Numbered from the stretch's first letter, positions 33,686-45,788 are shown. The stretch: DNA of 64,000 nucleotides from Ligustrum vulgare (GCA_963555705.1 OY743174.1:54396234-54460233); one strand, 5' to 3'. Notes: generated by a model from the sequence alone, not told the origin. Made by a program: numbers and translations.

Positions 33686-33808
33686 TTAAGAACCAAAGAG
33701 ATGAGGATATTGAGAACGCATCCGATCTTCACTTTCCCATGTTTCCTCTTCTATCGCATGATTCCTCCAAAGAACTTTAACTAATGAAATAGTCTTACTG
33801 CGCAATAC
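33686..33808 (-). pseudogene. Chromodomain of the Tekay-like integrase, cut off by a stop
   Basis: Forty codons in the same frame as the integrase, directly after its TAA at 33809-33811: VLRSKTISLVKVLW, then NHAIEEETWE and YPHLFGS before a final TAA. This matches the C-terminal chromodomain of plant chromoviruses, which directs integration to marked chromatin (family knowledge). The single stop removes it from any integrase made. Confidence 0.75.
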
Positions 33809-34925
33809 TTATTCCTTTCTATCCGATATCTGAATTGATTCTTCTTCATAAGTAAGATTCTCCTTCAATTCCACTGGTTGTGATTCCAAAACATGAGATG
33901 GATCTGGAATATACTTACGAAGCATAGAAACATGAAACACATCATGAATTCTGGACAACTCGGCAGGCAAAGCTAATCGATAAGCAACTGGTCCAATATG
34001 CTCAAAAATCTCATAAGGGCCAATATATCGAGGACTCAATTTCCCTCGTCTGCCAAGTCTGATAACACCCTTCCAGGGTGATAATCGTAAGAACACTCTA
34101 TCCCCAACTTCAAATTCAAGATTTCTTCTTCGTCTATCAGCATAGTTCTTCTGCCTGTCTTGAGCTGGCTTCGGCTTTTCTTTGATTATCTTTACTTTCT
34201 CAGAAGTGATCTGAATAAATTCTGGACCCAACAATTTTCTCTCGCCGACTTCATCCCAACAAATTGGAGTTCTGCATCTTCTACCATACAGTGCTTCAAA
34301 AGGAGCCATTTCTATACTCGAGTGATAACTATTATTATAAGAAAACTCCATTAAAGATAAATTAGTATCCCAGTTCCCTTTAAACTGTAGCACACTAGCT
34401 CGCAACATATCTTCCAAAGTCTGTATGGTTCTTTCTGATTGACCATCTGTCTGGGGATGAAAAGCTGTACTGAAATGTAGCTTAGTACCCATAGATTTTT
34501 GCAAACTTGGCCAAAATTTAGAAGTAAAACGAGAATCTCTATCTGAAACAATAGATACTGGTGCTCCATATAAGCTGACAATCTCATCAACATATATTTT
34601 TGCCAATCTGTCTAGGGAGTAAGTAACTTTAATAGGCAAAAATCTAGCAGTCTTCGTTAATATGTCAACAATGATCCAAATACCATCATGACCACTCTGT
34701 GTACGAGGAAGTCCAAATAAGAAATCCATAGTGATATGTTCCCATTTCCATTCAGGCGTAGGCAAGATCTGTAATAACCCAGCTGTTTTCTGACGATCTG
34801 GCTTTACCTGTTGACAAATAAGACATCTGGATACAAATTCAGCTATTTCTCTTTTCATTCCATGCCACCAATAATGTTCTTTAAGTACGTGATACATTTT
34901 AGTACTACTAGGATACATTACATAA
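33809..34925 (-). CDS. Chromovirus integrase
   Basis: The open frame carries the zinc-binding region (HYWWHGMKREIAEFVSRC then CQQVK), the catalytic core (D in ITMDFLFGLP, D in IVSDRDSRF, E in GQSERTIQ) and the C-terminal GPYEIFEHIGPVAYRLALP block. The two His that normally start the zinc motif in chromoviruses appear as Arg (EEARSSA, upstream of the TRIM) and Tyr (MYPSS), so metal binding is probably lost. It is in register with the RT frame across the TRIM insertion. A stop at 33809 precedes the chromodomain. Confidence 0.82.
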
Positions 34926-35052
34926 GCTGATGTAATGACCCGGGTCCCACTTAAGGGCTGTCCCAGCCTTTAAATGACGACGTAGTGTCCCTATTGTACC
35001 AACACGAGTCTTTTCAGCATACTTTGTCCTCACTTGCACGCTCCCCGAGAAA

Positions 35053-35125
35053 ACTTCCCAGGAGGTCACCCATCCCAGAATTTCTCCAAGCCAAGCACGC
35101 TTAACTTTGGAGTTTCTAACGATGG
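35053..35125 (-). promoter_or_regulatory. 5S rRNA-like internal promoter, 3' LTR of Cassandra
   Basis: Minus strand AAGTTAAGCGTGCTTGG corresponds to the 5S A-box region, and GGGATGGGTGACCTCCTGGG to the C-box region. Both are close to plant 5S rRNA, at about the natural spacing. Confidence 0.85.
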
Positions 35126-35480
35126 ACTTCCGAAAAAGAAGGTGCACCTTGTTGGTATGAGTAGTACCTATCATTTCTTTTAAACTTTCCTGGCCTGGGG
35201 TGTTACAATCACCCCCGTTAGACTCGCGACGTCCTCATCGCGCTTAATCCATCTGAGGATCTGTTGCCAGGAGTTGGGATTCTAGAGGTGGCTCCCGCCC
35301 TATGGCGTAGCACTTAGTTCTCGATTTTTCGGCTAGCGGCCGGCTCTGATACCATTTGTAACGACCCGGGTCCCACTTAACGGGCTGTCCCGATCGTTAA
35401 ATGACGGCGTACTGTCCCCACTGTACCAACACGAGTCTTTTCAGCATACTTTATCCTCACTCGCACGCTTCTCGAGAGAA

Positions 35481-35554
35481 ACTTCCCAGGAGGTCACCCA
35501 TCACAAAATTGCTCCAAGCCAAGCACGCTTAACTTTGGAGTTTCTAACGATGGA
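35481..35554 (-). promoter_or_regulatory. 5S rRNA-like internal promoter, 5' LTR of Cassandra
   Basis: Same A-box text as the other LTR, but the C-box reads TGATGGGTGACCTCCTGGG, preceded by a substituted AATTTTG segment. This is the LTR that would drive transcription. Confidence 0.8.
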
Positions 35555-35640
35555 CTTCCGGAAAAGAAGGTGCACCTTGTTGGTATGAGTAGTACCTATC
35601 ATTTCTTTTAAACTTTCCTGGCTTGGGGTGTTACAGCTGA

Positions 35641-37450
35641 ACTACGTGCTTCTTCTAGGATTTCTCTCTTCAACTTTGAATCATCAGGAATACATAATCT
35701 TTTTCCAATAACCAAAGCTCCATCACCTCGAATGGTATAATCTGTATGCTTACTATTACTAACTTCCTCCTTCAATTTATTCAATACTGAATCTTGAGTC
35801 TGAGCTTCGATAACTGTGTCAATCAAGGAAGGTCTTACCTGGAAATTAGCAAACAATGCTCCCAACCTGGTCACTGACAACTGAACATGTGAATTTCTGA
35901 ACTCACCAAACAAAGAAGAACAAACTGCATCTATCTGTGTCGTAGAACTAACTGTCTTCCTACTGAGAGCATCAGCAACTATATTGGCTTTCCCCGGATG
36001 ATAATCAATCTTGCAGTCATAGTCTTTTATCAACTCTAACCATCTTCTTTGCCTTAAGTTCAATTCCTTCTGATCAAAAATGTATTTCAAGCTCTTATGA
36101 TCTGTAAATATCTGACATCTCTCTCCATACAAGTAATGCCTCCAAATCTTCAATGCTAAAACAACTGCGGCAAGCTCTAAGTCATGTGTAGGATAATTCA
36201 ATTCATGCTTCTTCAACTGTCTAGAAGCATAAGCTATAACCTTACCCTTTTGTATCAACACACAACCAAGGCCCTGACGTGAAGCATCACTATATATTAC
36301 AAATTCTTCTCCTGGAGATGGAAGAGTGAGAATTGGAGCTGAAACTAATCTATTCTTTAATTCTAGAAAACTCTTTTCACATTCTTCCGTCCACACAAAT
36401 TTAGCATTCTTTCTAGTCAAACTAGTCAGAGGAAGAGCAAGTTCAGAAAATCCCTCCACAAAACGACGGTAATAACCTGCTAATCCGAGAAAACTCCGTA
36501 TTTCTGTTACACTGGTAGGTCTTTCCCATTTCACAACTGCTTCTGTTTTCTGAGGGTCTACATATATTCCCTCAGCTGATATAACATGTCCCAAAAATAC
36601 CACTTCGTCGAGCCAAAATTCACATTTATTGAATTTAGCATATAACTTCTTGTCTCTCAAAGTTTGCAAAATGACTTTGAGATGTTCTATGTGCTCATCA
36701 TGATCACGAGAATACACCAATATATCATCAATGAATACAATCACAAACCTGTCTAAGTATGGGCAAAACACTCTGTTCATCATATCCATGAATGCTGCTA
36801 GAGCATTGGTCAACCCAAACGGTATCACAAGAAATTCATAATGGCCATATCTTGTTCTGAAAGCAGTCTTTGGTACATCACTATCTCTGATTTTTAGTTG
36901 GTGATATCCAGAACGTAAATCAATCTTTGAAAATATTGTAGCACCCCGACGCTGATCAAACATATCATCAATACGTGGTAAAGGATATTTATTACGGATT
37001 GTCACCTTGTTCAAATGTCTATAATCAATACATAGCCGCATAGTACTATCTTTCTTCTTCACGAATAAAACTGGTGCTCCCCATGGAGATACACTAGGTC
37101 TGATAAAACCCTTGTCGACCAATTCCTGCAATTGAATTTTCAACTCTTTTAGTTCTACTGGAGCCATTATGTATGGTGCCCGTGAAATAGGTGTAGTTCC
37201 AGGAATCAAATCCATAGTAAATTCAATATCCCTGTCTGGTGGTAAACCTGACAACTCTTCTGGAAATACATCAGGAAATTCTCGGACCACTGGAATGTCT
37301 TCAAGTTTTGTTTTGCTAACATTTGTATCAATAACATGAGCTAAATATGCATAACAACCCTTGTTGAGCAATCTTCTGGCGGCAATAGCAGAAATGACAC
37401 AAGATGGTAAAATTCTACGTTGTCCACTGAAAAATGAATCTGGCAGGACC
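35641..37450 (-). CDS. Chromovirus reverse transcriptase - RNase H, 5'-truncated
   Basis: The frame runs from about 37440 ([14 protein letters not shown]) without stops to the TRIM insertion. RT motifs are [31 protein letters not shown], a catalytic [10 protein letters not shown] and FLGHVIS. RNase H has [15 protein letters not shown] and [16 protein letters not shown], then [11 protein letters not shown], with the catalytic Asp and Glu visible. It ends with the VADALSRK connector to integrase. The PFGL motif is followed by TNALAAF where TNAPAAF is usual. Protease and gag are missing on the upstream side. Confidence 0.85.
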
Positions 37451-37593
37451 TATACATACACATGGATATAAGGAAGAAGACAAAACAGTGAATATACAAA
37501 ATGTTAAAGCGTAATAACCAATTTTAATAAAAACGTGTTGAGAAGATTTGGAGCTTCTTCCTAGTTTGCTGCATTTCAACTTTACATTTTAAC
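37451..37593. other. Unassigned junction between truncated gypsy and duplication copy B
   Basis: About 143 bp that match neither the chromovirus nor copy A. The junction may be filler DNA from repair or the remains of a further element. Confidence 0.5.
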
Positions 37594-38151
37594 TTACATG
37601 GAATTGACATTTTCCATTTTTCCATAAATAGATAAATATGATCCTTAAATTTTATGGTGCGTGAATATTTTAAAATGGTGAATAGAAAACTTGGATGTGC
37701 TTTTATACACACAAACACAAACCTGCTTATAGTGGGAGAAGAATCATCAATTAGTGAGTAATACAAGATGAGAATCCTAATAGGTAAGGGGATGGTGAAC
37801 GGTTATTTTCTATATATAAATTTGTTAGAAATGGACCATGGTGGTATCTGGTGAATTTGTGATGTAGCAAAAAATTATAGTCCTAGACTGGTCATCATAT
37901 GTTATGCAAGAAGAGAATTTAATCTCATACAATTATAGCATTGAAGTGCTTTCGAAATCATTGATATGTGTTATTTTTCAAGTTTAACATTTCCTTTTCT
38001 GTCCTCGCTCCACCAAAATGGCACCTTCTAGATAACTGAATAGGATGCTGATGAATTATAATAGTTACATCCTTGTGACACATGCATTTCCTCCTCTCTC
38101 CAGAATAAAGGTTCTAAATAAGTAGTATAAACTCTATGAAATGGTGTACTT

Positions 38152-38301
38152 GCTGAGAATGTTATTGCAATTATGCAAGAAAAAGGTGCCCTTCATCGCA
38201 GAACAAGGCATCGGTTGACACCAGGAACTGTGAAGTATGCTGCTCATCATGTTCTTGCTCTAGAAGGAAGCAAACGACTGAACGTTATAGAGCTCGCATA
38301 A
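38152..38301 (+). pseudogene. RLT-like HARE-HTH fragment, copy B
   Basis: The block MQEKGALHRR, RHRLTPGTVKYAAHHVL, ALEGSKRLNVIELA and TAA is present. Copy B keeps LTPGT where copy A has LIPGT. The DDT exons are absent because the duplication starts downstream of them. Confidence 0.75.
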
Positions 38302-38910
38302 AAGATTCACGTTAGAATAAACTACTGCTTGGTCATCTTGCACTGGATAGGGTATTCTTCACATTTTAACTGATTTAAATTTCATCTTATGAAGAAATAT
38401 GGGCCTCGCCTTCGTGACTGAACAACAAGCAAGACACCACAAGCTTCTAAAATTTGTAATATAACAAAATTATTATTATTGTTTAAATGTCACTCACTGT
38501 TGATACTTTTTATTGATTTTTTTTGTTGTTGTTCAATGTCAATACATTATATTTTGTCAATGGAATATGTTCGTGCATCGCACGAGTATGAAACTAATTT
38601 TATTTTGTATCTTTTACTTTTTCCCAATGTCACACTATTTCAAAATTATTTTATTTAAGTCCTATGTTGATATTTATAATATCTTAATTAAATTCAATTG
38701 AGTCTTAAATAGTTAATTTCAATTCGAGTTGTTCTTCTTATCAAATTAAAAGAAATAATAAATATTCAAAACTTTTTAGTAAATTCAATTACGTTCGAAT
38801 AATTTTTGCAACTTTATATTTCGATCAATTTATTTGTTATTTTAAAATTAATTTTATTTATTTATTCACTTAGTTCATTTATTTATGTTTAATACTATGG
38901 ATTTAAATAA

Positions 38911-38961
<51 letters not shown>

Positions 38962-39961
38962 GTGGCACAATTATTCTAATATTTTGAATAAAATTAACAA
39001 GTAACGAATTTATTCTAAGATTTTAATTTATGTTTGATTGAAAAAGTAAAATGCATCCACAATTTTAAAAATAAGTGACAATGTATCGCTTTTTTTTTTA
39101 AAAAATGATAAAATTATTAAAAAATCGGCATTCAAAATTTACAAAGTATTTTTACTTCTTAAAAATTTTAAAAAAATATTTTTGTAAAGATTCAAAAATA
39201 AAGACATATGTATAAGTACCCCTAAGTCATTTCTAACATTTGAAAGCCACTAAACTTGAGGTTACATTTCAATTGCCTACCATTTTTCTTAAATAATCAT
39301 ATACTTACTTCCCCACTTTCTTGGAACTTGTCTTATACATTTTAAAAATAATTTGCTTCTAAATTTTAAAAATACAGCCAAACGATCCCTAGATGCTCAA
39401 AGGGCTTTGCCTTTCTCCCAAAGATCCTCACCCTTGGACCTTGCCCCGTTTTGTTCCTCTGAAGTATGATCACTTTCCTATTTTCTTCACCGACTGAATA
39501 AAATAATATGCGAAATTTCTCCCATAAGGCTGATAGTCTGCTATATTTCAAGGTAGTCTTCTGGTTTTCCCCATGTACTCTTTACATTTTCTAGGATTAT
39601 TGGCAATTTCCTTTTTATTTTTAAGCTATTTTTTCCATTGCTGGCAAGGAGAAATGAAATCGGCATACGATCAAAATTGGTTGGTCTGAATATACGAGGA
39701 TAGAATGCAATGAATTGCATTTGCTTTATAATGTTATGTTGTAGTAAGTTGCTTTTTTCCAGTGGCGTAAATATGTTTTCTTGTTGGTATTAGGGTTATG
39801 GGAAAGATCTCTCTTTTTTTTTTACCTGCACAGAAATAAAGAATGAAAATATTGGTGCTCAATGGAATTGGGACTTGTGAAGATTACTTAGAGTTTTGAC
39901 TAAAGAATTTCACTTGGGTTTGATTTTGAGGTTGTTTCATGAACAACAATGGACAGCAAGT
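38302..39961. other. Host spacer, copy B
   Basis: Collinear with 10508-12121. The (TA)n run at 38913-38958 is about 46 bp against 27 bp in copy A and is preceded by an extra ATTTAAATAATC segment. Confidence 0.6.
38913..38958. repeat. (TA)n microsatellite, copy B
   Basis: Alternating TA; length differs from the 27-bp equivalent at 11096-11122. Confidence 0.95.
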
Positions 39962-41066
39962 AGGAATCTGATGTTGGGAAAATCTTGTGGTTGTCTAGAC
40001 TTGCGAGCACTAATGCACAACAAAACCGATGTCAAGGTTTTACGGCGTCTTCAAGTGCACGGGTTCAAGATGTTTTCCCCATTCCAAATCGGAATATGCA
40101 AAGACTCAATGCACCAATGCCATTAGTTGATTTTCATGGCAAGCCTGAGGTGACAAATAATTGTTGTGATGAGGACAATTCTTATTTGGTGGGACAACAT
40201 GCCGATGAGCACAATGAAGGCGTGAGAGAGAAAAAAGAGTTGCATTGGTAGCATGTGAAATGGACGGATCAAATGGCGAAGCTATTGATTACTGCAGTTT
40301 CTTATATTGGAGAAGATCCTGCTTCCGATGCTGGTGATTCTGGTGGAAGAAGGCATTCACCACTTTTTCCAAAGAAAGGGAAGTGAAAATCTATCTCCAA
40401 CGTCATGACTGAGAAAGGCTATCACGTATCTCCTCAACAGTGTGAGGATAAGTTCAACGATCTGAACAAAAGGTATAAGAAACTCAACAATATACTTGGG
40501 AGAGGCACTTCTTGCAAGGTTGTTGAAAACCCTATGCTTTTGGATTCGATGGATCTGTCTGACAAAGTGAAGAATGATGTTAAGAAGATATTGGGCTCAA
40601 AGCAATTGTTTTACCAATAAATGTGCTCATATCACAACAAGAATCGGATGTACATTCCTCATGATCAGGCTATTCAAAGATCTTTACAGTTGGCTCTTAG
40701 AAGTAGTGATGATCAAGAATCTCATGAGACCAGAGCCTATGTCATGGACATTGAGGAGGAGGAAGAAAATGAGGCAAGTGATGGTGTAAATGAGGACACC
40801 CCAGAAAAACATGCATTGAGTAAGGATCTTACATTAGGTGTGCATGCGAAGAGGAAGGAAACAGGGGACGAACATGAAGACACGGACTCTAGTTACATTA
40901 TAAACTTTCACAATGTTGTGAAAAGATCTGTTCATCATGATCAACCAAGTGTGAACCCATTATTGGGTGAGGGAAGTGATGGAGAGTCACTACATAATCA
41001 ACGGTTCATGTCTCTCACACTTCAATTAGAAGAGCAGAAATTACAGATTCATCCCTTCTTTTTTTA
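39962..41066 (+). pseudogene. Trihelix / Myb-SANT-like pseudogene, copy B
   Basis: Same organisation as the copy at 12122-13212, but with other lesions. There are three in-frame stops: TAG at 40249 (Gln codon in A), TGA at 40384 (the Trp of KGKWK) and TAA at 40618 (Glu in A). The frame in the middle is intact (MDLSDKVKNDVKKILGSKQLFYQ), where A has a 4-nt deletion. Copy B also has nine extra bases coding DSG near 40333. The acidic region and SLTLQLEEQKLQIH follow. Between the copies every part of the body is preserved in at least one. Confidence 0.78.
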
Positions 41067-42760
41067 ATTAGGATGATGTTGATGGCAAAAATAAAGGTCA
41101 TGACAAAAAAACAAAAAGAAACTTTAACCAGTTCAAAAAGAAACTATCGTCAACTATATCGGCTGCCATAGCTTATACTTTTATTCTTGACATTTAGTAT
41201 GTTGAGGTGATATTTTTTATTCTATTAAATATTTACCTGCCCCACTCCTGCTTGGCAACTTCTATTTATTAATAGAAGTTCAGTGGAGAAATCAATTGCT
41301 CGGAATGAATACAAATGTCAAACATGGCAGTGGTAATCTGTTACGTCCATGGGCAAGGATGGGTGCTTCAAAGATGCTTTACATAAATATTACATCATGA
41401 AGTTGTTAAGAGGATTTACAGTTTCAATGGAGCATATTACTACAACTAGAAAGATGATGAGACAGGAGACCAATTTGTTATTCTTTAGTAAATTATAGTC
41501 GTGGATTAGTCTGAGACTTATATCAAGCAGTGTCAAAGCTGTGCTCATTTTATAGGGTTAGACACATATGTCGTGTCATGTTGAAAATGGGTAGGCCATG
41601 TTAACGCAATTGTTGTTGTAACCTAGGTGGCATTGAATCAAGTTCAGGATTTAAATGTGAAATGGGTGGTGGTGAGGAAAGGAAAAAAAAATTGCTCCTT
41701 TTCTGTCACACTAATTTATGGAATAACATTTCAAAACTTATCGAATTTACAGACATAAAACTCAATTATTATGTCGGAAAATCTTCAAGAACAATATGAA
41801 CGTATCTTCATTAATTTTAGATATGAACAGACTACTTGCAAATCATGTTGAAGGTTGATTTATGAGACCTAATCCGGAAGCTAAAGAGTTGGTTGTATTG
41901 ATGATGACCGAGTTGTTGGATAAGCATGGCACTTGGTTGCTACTTGTCATTCATTCCTGTGGGCCCAATTCCATGGCGATCTTAACAATGTGGGTTTTTG
42001 AAGCTATCCATCTTCTTTCCCTTTCCCATATATGGGCAAGTTAGTTTCAGTGTTCTTGCAATCAAAAGATACGCTTTGGTTTGAAATTCGGAAATCCTTT
42101 TTCTTTTCATTCTTGGTAAGATTTACTTCTATGATGATTGATATGATACAATCTTCACTAATTTCTATGTGGTTCTTCACAATTCAGGCTCTTTCATCGT
42201 AGGCTTATGGGATTTGCATCACTGTATGCTATTCACATATTTCGGTTAGAGGATCATGAAAGGCAAAATGAAAAAGAATTATTAGTAGAATTGTTTATTT
42301 GCTTAGCTGTGGTCTTCAAAATCCAATTGCATTTGTTTGTATCAAAGTGTTTAAAATGAATGCACGCAAGTGGTTTTGTTCTTAATGTGAATTAATGTGG
42401 TTGATTGTTGCTTCTGTGGAGAATTTTATTAGGCTTCAGCTATCTAGTATCATTACAAAATGAAAGAAAGCTTACCATTTTCTCGGTCATAGAATGCTAC
42501 ACAGATCACTTCTTTTGCTAATAATGCAGGACCAATGTAAGTTAATCGCCAACTAGCTCCTTGTCTATATTATTTAATGTTTCATCCCTCTGCGACTTTC
42601 AGGTGCTTTTTTTGGGGGTCGGAAGCACACAAAACTTTGATCAACAGGTCCACCATGGTAACAAGGACAATATGTTGAACATTATCACGTGAAATGGACA
42701 ATGGACAAATGGTCTAGGGGGTCCTAGGGAAATTCGAGGATGGTATAGAGAGTATGACAA
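41067..42760. other. Spacer, copy B
   Basis: Matches 13213-14780 except for an extra stretch of about 140 bp near 42045-42185. No gene supported. Confidence 0.5.
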
Positions 42761-43170
42761 GACATAAAATGGACGGATGAGATGGTGAAGGTTTTGAGTA
42801 TTGCCTTGTGTTGGGAAAGAAGTATCTAATGGCTAACAGTGAAAGAAGAAACAGTTGCTTAGTTCAAAAACTAACATACAAGTCTCAAGTTGTGATTAAG
42901 GAAAAGATCATGGAGTTGCAGCCAGAGAGATTTCGCAATTTTTTTTCAATTACATTGGCTTAGATCTTAACCCCAGTGTGTGGAGAGAGAAAAGTAACTG
43001 AATGCGGATGATAGCTTGCTTATTGCCTCTTGAAGAACAGAAGTTACTAATATAAACATGGATGCTGAAGTACATCTAGCAGAAAGTCAGGGAGTTGAAT
43101 AAGATGAGGCTTAAGAATGAGCAACATGCATTTGAACTTAAATGCCTTGAAACAAATGCTGCTTGTAACT
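42761..43170 (+). pseudogene. Possible second trihelix-like remnant, copy B
   Basis: Equivalent to 14781-15189, with KWTDEMVKVLS and NKMRLKNEQHAFELKCLE and stops between. Assignment equally tentative. Confidence 0.35.
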
Positions 43171-43810
43171 GATATTTGTAATGAGGTTCTGTGAGCCAGG
43201 TGCATTCTCTAGAACTTTTTTCTTATCTTTCCTTTTATTCGTTTCCTCTGTCCGAGTACCTGTTTTATATGTTATACTCCAAGTGTTGGTTGAATTCTGA
43301 GTAAATCAAACAGAGATAAAGACTACTTTCAGATTTAGTTGGCCGATTAACGCAAAATTGCACTAAAAACATAAAACAATTGATCTAATAATGGTTTCCT
43401 TCCACGATTATAGCATCCAATCCTTCTGTATATGTTGAATTTTGTCCATTTGAAATGCACAGTGAATAGTTTCTTTTGAGATGGGTTTTGGCGTACTGAG
43501 CTGTGCAGCTATGCTTACCCATTACCATTTTCTTCAATAATAATCTTTCATTATTCTTCATTTTGCGAAATATGTACATTTCAATGTTTCAGTCTCGATT
43601 GTTTGGCCTGAGTTCTTACGTGGTTTCTTGTTTATTGCCCGTTTATATGTAACGATTTAACTTCCTGGGCACATTTATGTACAATTAATTGTTTTTCTTA
43701 TTTATAATCAATGATATTTTTCCAAACTAATCATAATGATGGAAAAATATGAGAGAGTTAGAAGGACAAAAACATTTTTTATCTAGAATTCTATCTGTCT
43801 AGACGAATTG
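43171..43810. other. Spacer before the copia relic, copy B
   Basis: Collinear with copy A, with a deletion of about 50 bp near 43434. No gene. Confidence 0.5.
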
Positions 43811-44648
43811 AAAAACAACTTCATGTTGGCAAAACCTCACTCTGCCAATCATAAGAGGTCAATCTCGAAGGCGTTATACTAGGGACAAAGAGGTGTCCAC
43901 CAGAGTTCTTAAACCAGCAAGTCATTGCTGAAGCAGGAACAAAGGTCGAAATGGTGCTGAATCCAGAATATGGCAAGTGGTTTTCAATCAATCAACTACT
44001 AATGGAGTGGATCTATTCCACCATGACGCTTGAAATAGCAATGAGAGTCATGGCTAGCTCCAACCCTTTTGAACTCTGGAATGCTGTCGAAGACAGTTAT
44101 GGTGTCATGAACAAGTCCATGATCACCTTCTTGATTGAAGAACTAATGAGGACATGAAAAGGCTCCTTGAGTATTGATAAATATCTCAACGACATTAAAA
44201 AGTTAGCTAACAATATCCAGATTGTTGGTAAGTCCATTCCCACTACATATTTAATCACCCGAGTTCTGACTGGGTTAGATGAAGATTATACCATAATAGT
44301 AGTCTAGATAAACAGTAGGGACTCAATATCTTGGGGTGAGTTGCAATCTACTTTGATGACTTATGAAAGTAGATTGGAACACTTGAATGCTATTAGGACT
44401 AATCTGAGTTCTGTGAACTTAGTCAAGTTGTTGCTAATTTTGTTCAAAGGCCCAATTCCAACTACAATAGAGGCGGTAGAACAAAATTAGCTGGGCTTTT
44501 GAACAAAATTAGCAAACAACTCGGTAAATCACATTGCCTTCCTTTCAAAAACTTATGGACTATCTAATCACATTGTCGACCTTTTTGTGAACCTTGTCAA
44601 CTCGGTAAATCACATTTTCTTCCTTTCAAAAATTCAGTCTCTCATGTT

Positions 44649-45128
44649 TTGTTTCCTTTGGACTTAATACATACTGATATGTGGGGACATGCACCAATAA
44701 ACTCAAATTCTTTCTTCAAATATTATGTGTTGGTTGTTGATGATTTTAGTAGGGACACATGGATTTGTCCCTTGAAAACCAAATTTGAAATATTATCCGC
44801 TTTCATTCAGTTTAAGAACCTAGTTGAAAATCAATTTGAAAGGAAAATCAAGGTCCTACAATCTGATTGGGGAGGTGGGTTTAGGTCCTTCACATCAATT
44901 TCTAAACAAGCTGGTATTGAACTTAGACAGTCTTGTCCTTATATCTTAGCCCAAAATGGAAGGGTTAAGAGAAAACATAGACATGTGATAGAAATGTGGC
45001 TCACTCTCTTAGCACAAGCAAAAATGCCCTATAATTTTTTGTGGGAATCCTTTAAAACTGCAACATATTTGATAAATAGTGATAGAAATGGGGATCATTC
45101 TCTTAGCACAAGCAAAAATGCCCTATAG
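44649..45128 (+). pseudogene. Copia integrase fragment, copy B
   Basis: A 159-codon frame with LIHTDMWGHAP, LQSDWGGGF and the AKMPYNFLWESFKTATYLIN block. It stays open past the point where copy A is frameshifted. It ends in TAG (45126-45128) within the second unit of the tandem duplication. Confidence 0.75.
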
Positions 45129-45788
45129 TTTTTGTTGGGAAGCCTTTAAAACTGCAACATATTTGATAAATAGGTACCTACACCCATTCTCAATATGATG
45201 TTCCCCGCTCCAAAAGTTGTATAACAAACCAGTAGTCTATAGCTCTATCAAAACCTTTGGCTGCACCAGTTATCCTTGTGAAGTTTTGTGAAATTTTCAT
45301 TGGAACTGTGGGACCCATCAATTGAAAATCTAAAAGAATGGAGAAGGACGGTCCTATCAGACATGGCTACAAAAAATTTACTACACATGGACCACAATAC
45401 CCTTCAATCTAAAGTCTGTGATTTTGATTGGAATGAGTCTGAATGGTCTAGCATAATACATTGAAAAATCAAGGGTAAAAGTGGAATTTTAGAGGTTGTT
45501 GACCGTTGTACATTACGCAAACTTCTCACATCATGAATATTAAATTCATGTGGGCTCCACCATGTTAAGTAAAATCACAGGAAATGTATATTTTATCTAG
45601 TACCAAACAGCTACTTAGTAGATGAAGAACAATTGACTTTTTATAATGAGGTAGAACACAGAGGTCTTGAGCAAGTAGAAGTAGCTACTAAGCATCTAAT
45701 GGTTACAAGAGCTAGACCATATATTTGAAAACCAAAGGCTTACATTAGTGATGTTAAAACAAACGAACAGACATCAGAATCTAATAGT

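Larger units (their letters stand above)
34931..35635 (-). mobile_element. Cassandra-type TRIM retrotransposon with 5S rRNA sequence in its LTRs
   Basis: A complete 705-bp miniature LTR element on the minus strand. It has LTRs of 277 and 279 bp (34931-35207 and 35357-35635) beginning TGTAACACCCC and ending in TTACA. The primer-binding site is TGGTATCAGAGC (plus 35343-35354), complementary to initiator tRNA-Met. A purine-rich tract lies next to the 3' LTR. The 5-bp target duplication is GCTGA (34926-34930 and 35636-35640). It has no coding capacity. Each LTR contains 5S rRNA-like text, AAGTTAAGCGTGCTTGG and GGATGGGTGACCTCCTGGGA, which is diagnostic of Cassandra. It interrupts pol of the Tekay-like element, so it is younger. 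Confidence 0.93.
31980..37450 (-). mobile_element. Tekay/Del-like Ty3/gypsy chromovirus, 5'-truncated
   Basis: On the minus strand it has RT-RNase H, integrase, a chromodomain, a polypurine tract and a 1.66-kb 3' LTR. The gene order and the chromodomain after integrase identify a chromovirus; the RT and integrase text resemble the plant Tekay (Del) group. Gag, protease and the 5' LTR are absent: recognisable pol ends near 37450, just before the start of duplication copy B. A Cassandra TRIM splits pol at 34931-35635. It entered copia-1 (its LTR interrupts that integrase). Confidence 0.88.

Noticed and set aside
34908..35174. 88-codon minus-strand ORF
   Set aside because: Translation across the Cassandra LTR and its 5S-like sequence; Cassandra has no coding capacity.
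35053..35554. Host 5S rRNA gene
   Set aside because: The 5S-like text is partial, diverged and contained within paired LTRs with a primer site and target duplication, so it belongs to the TRIM.
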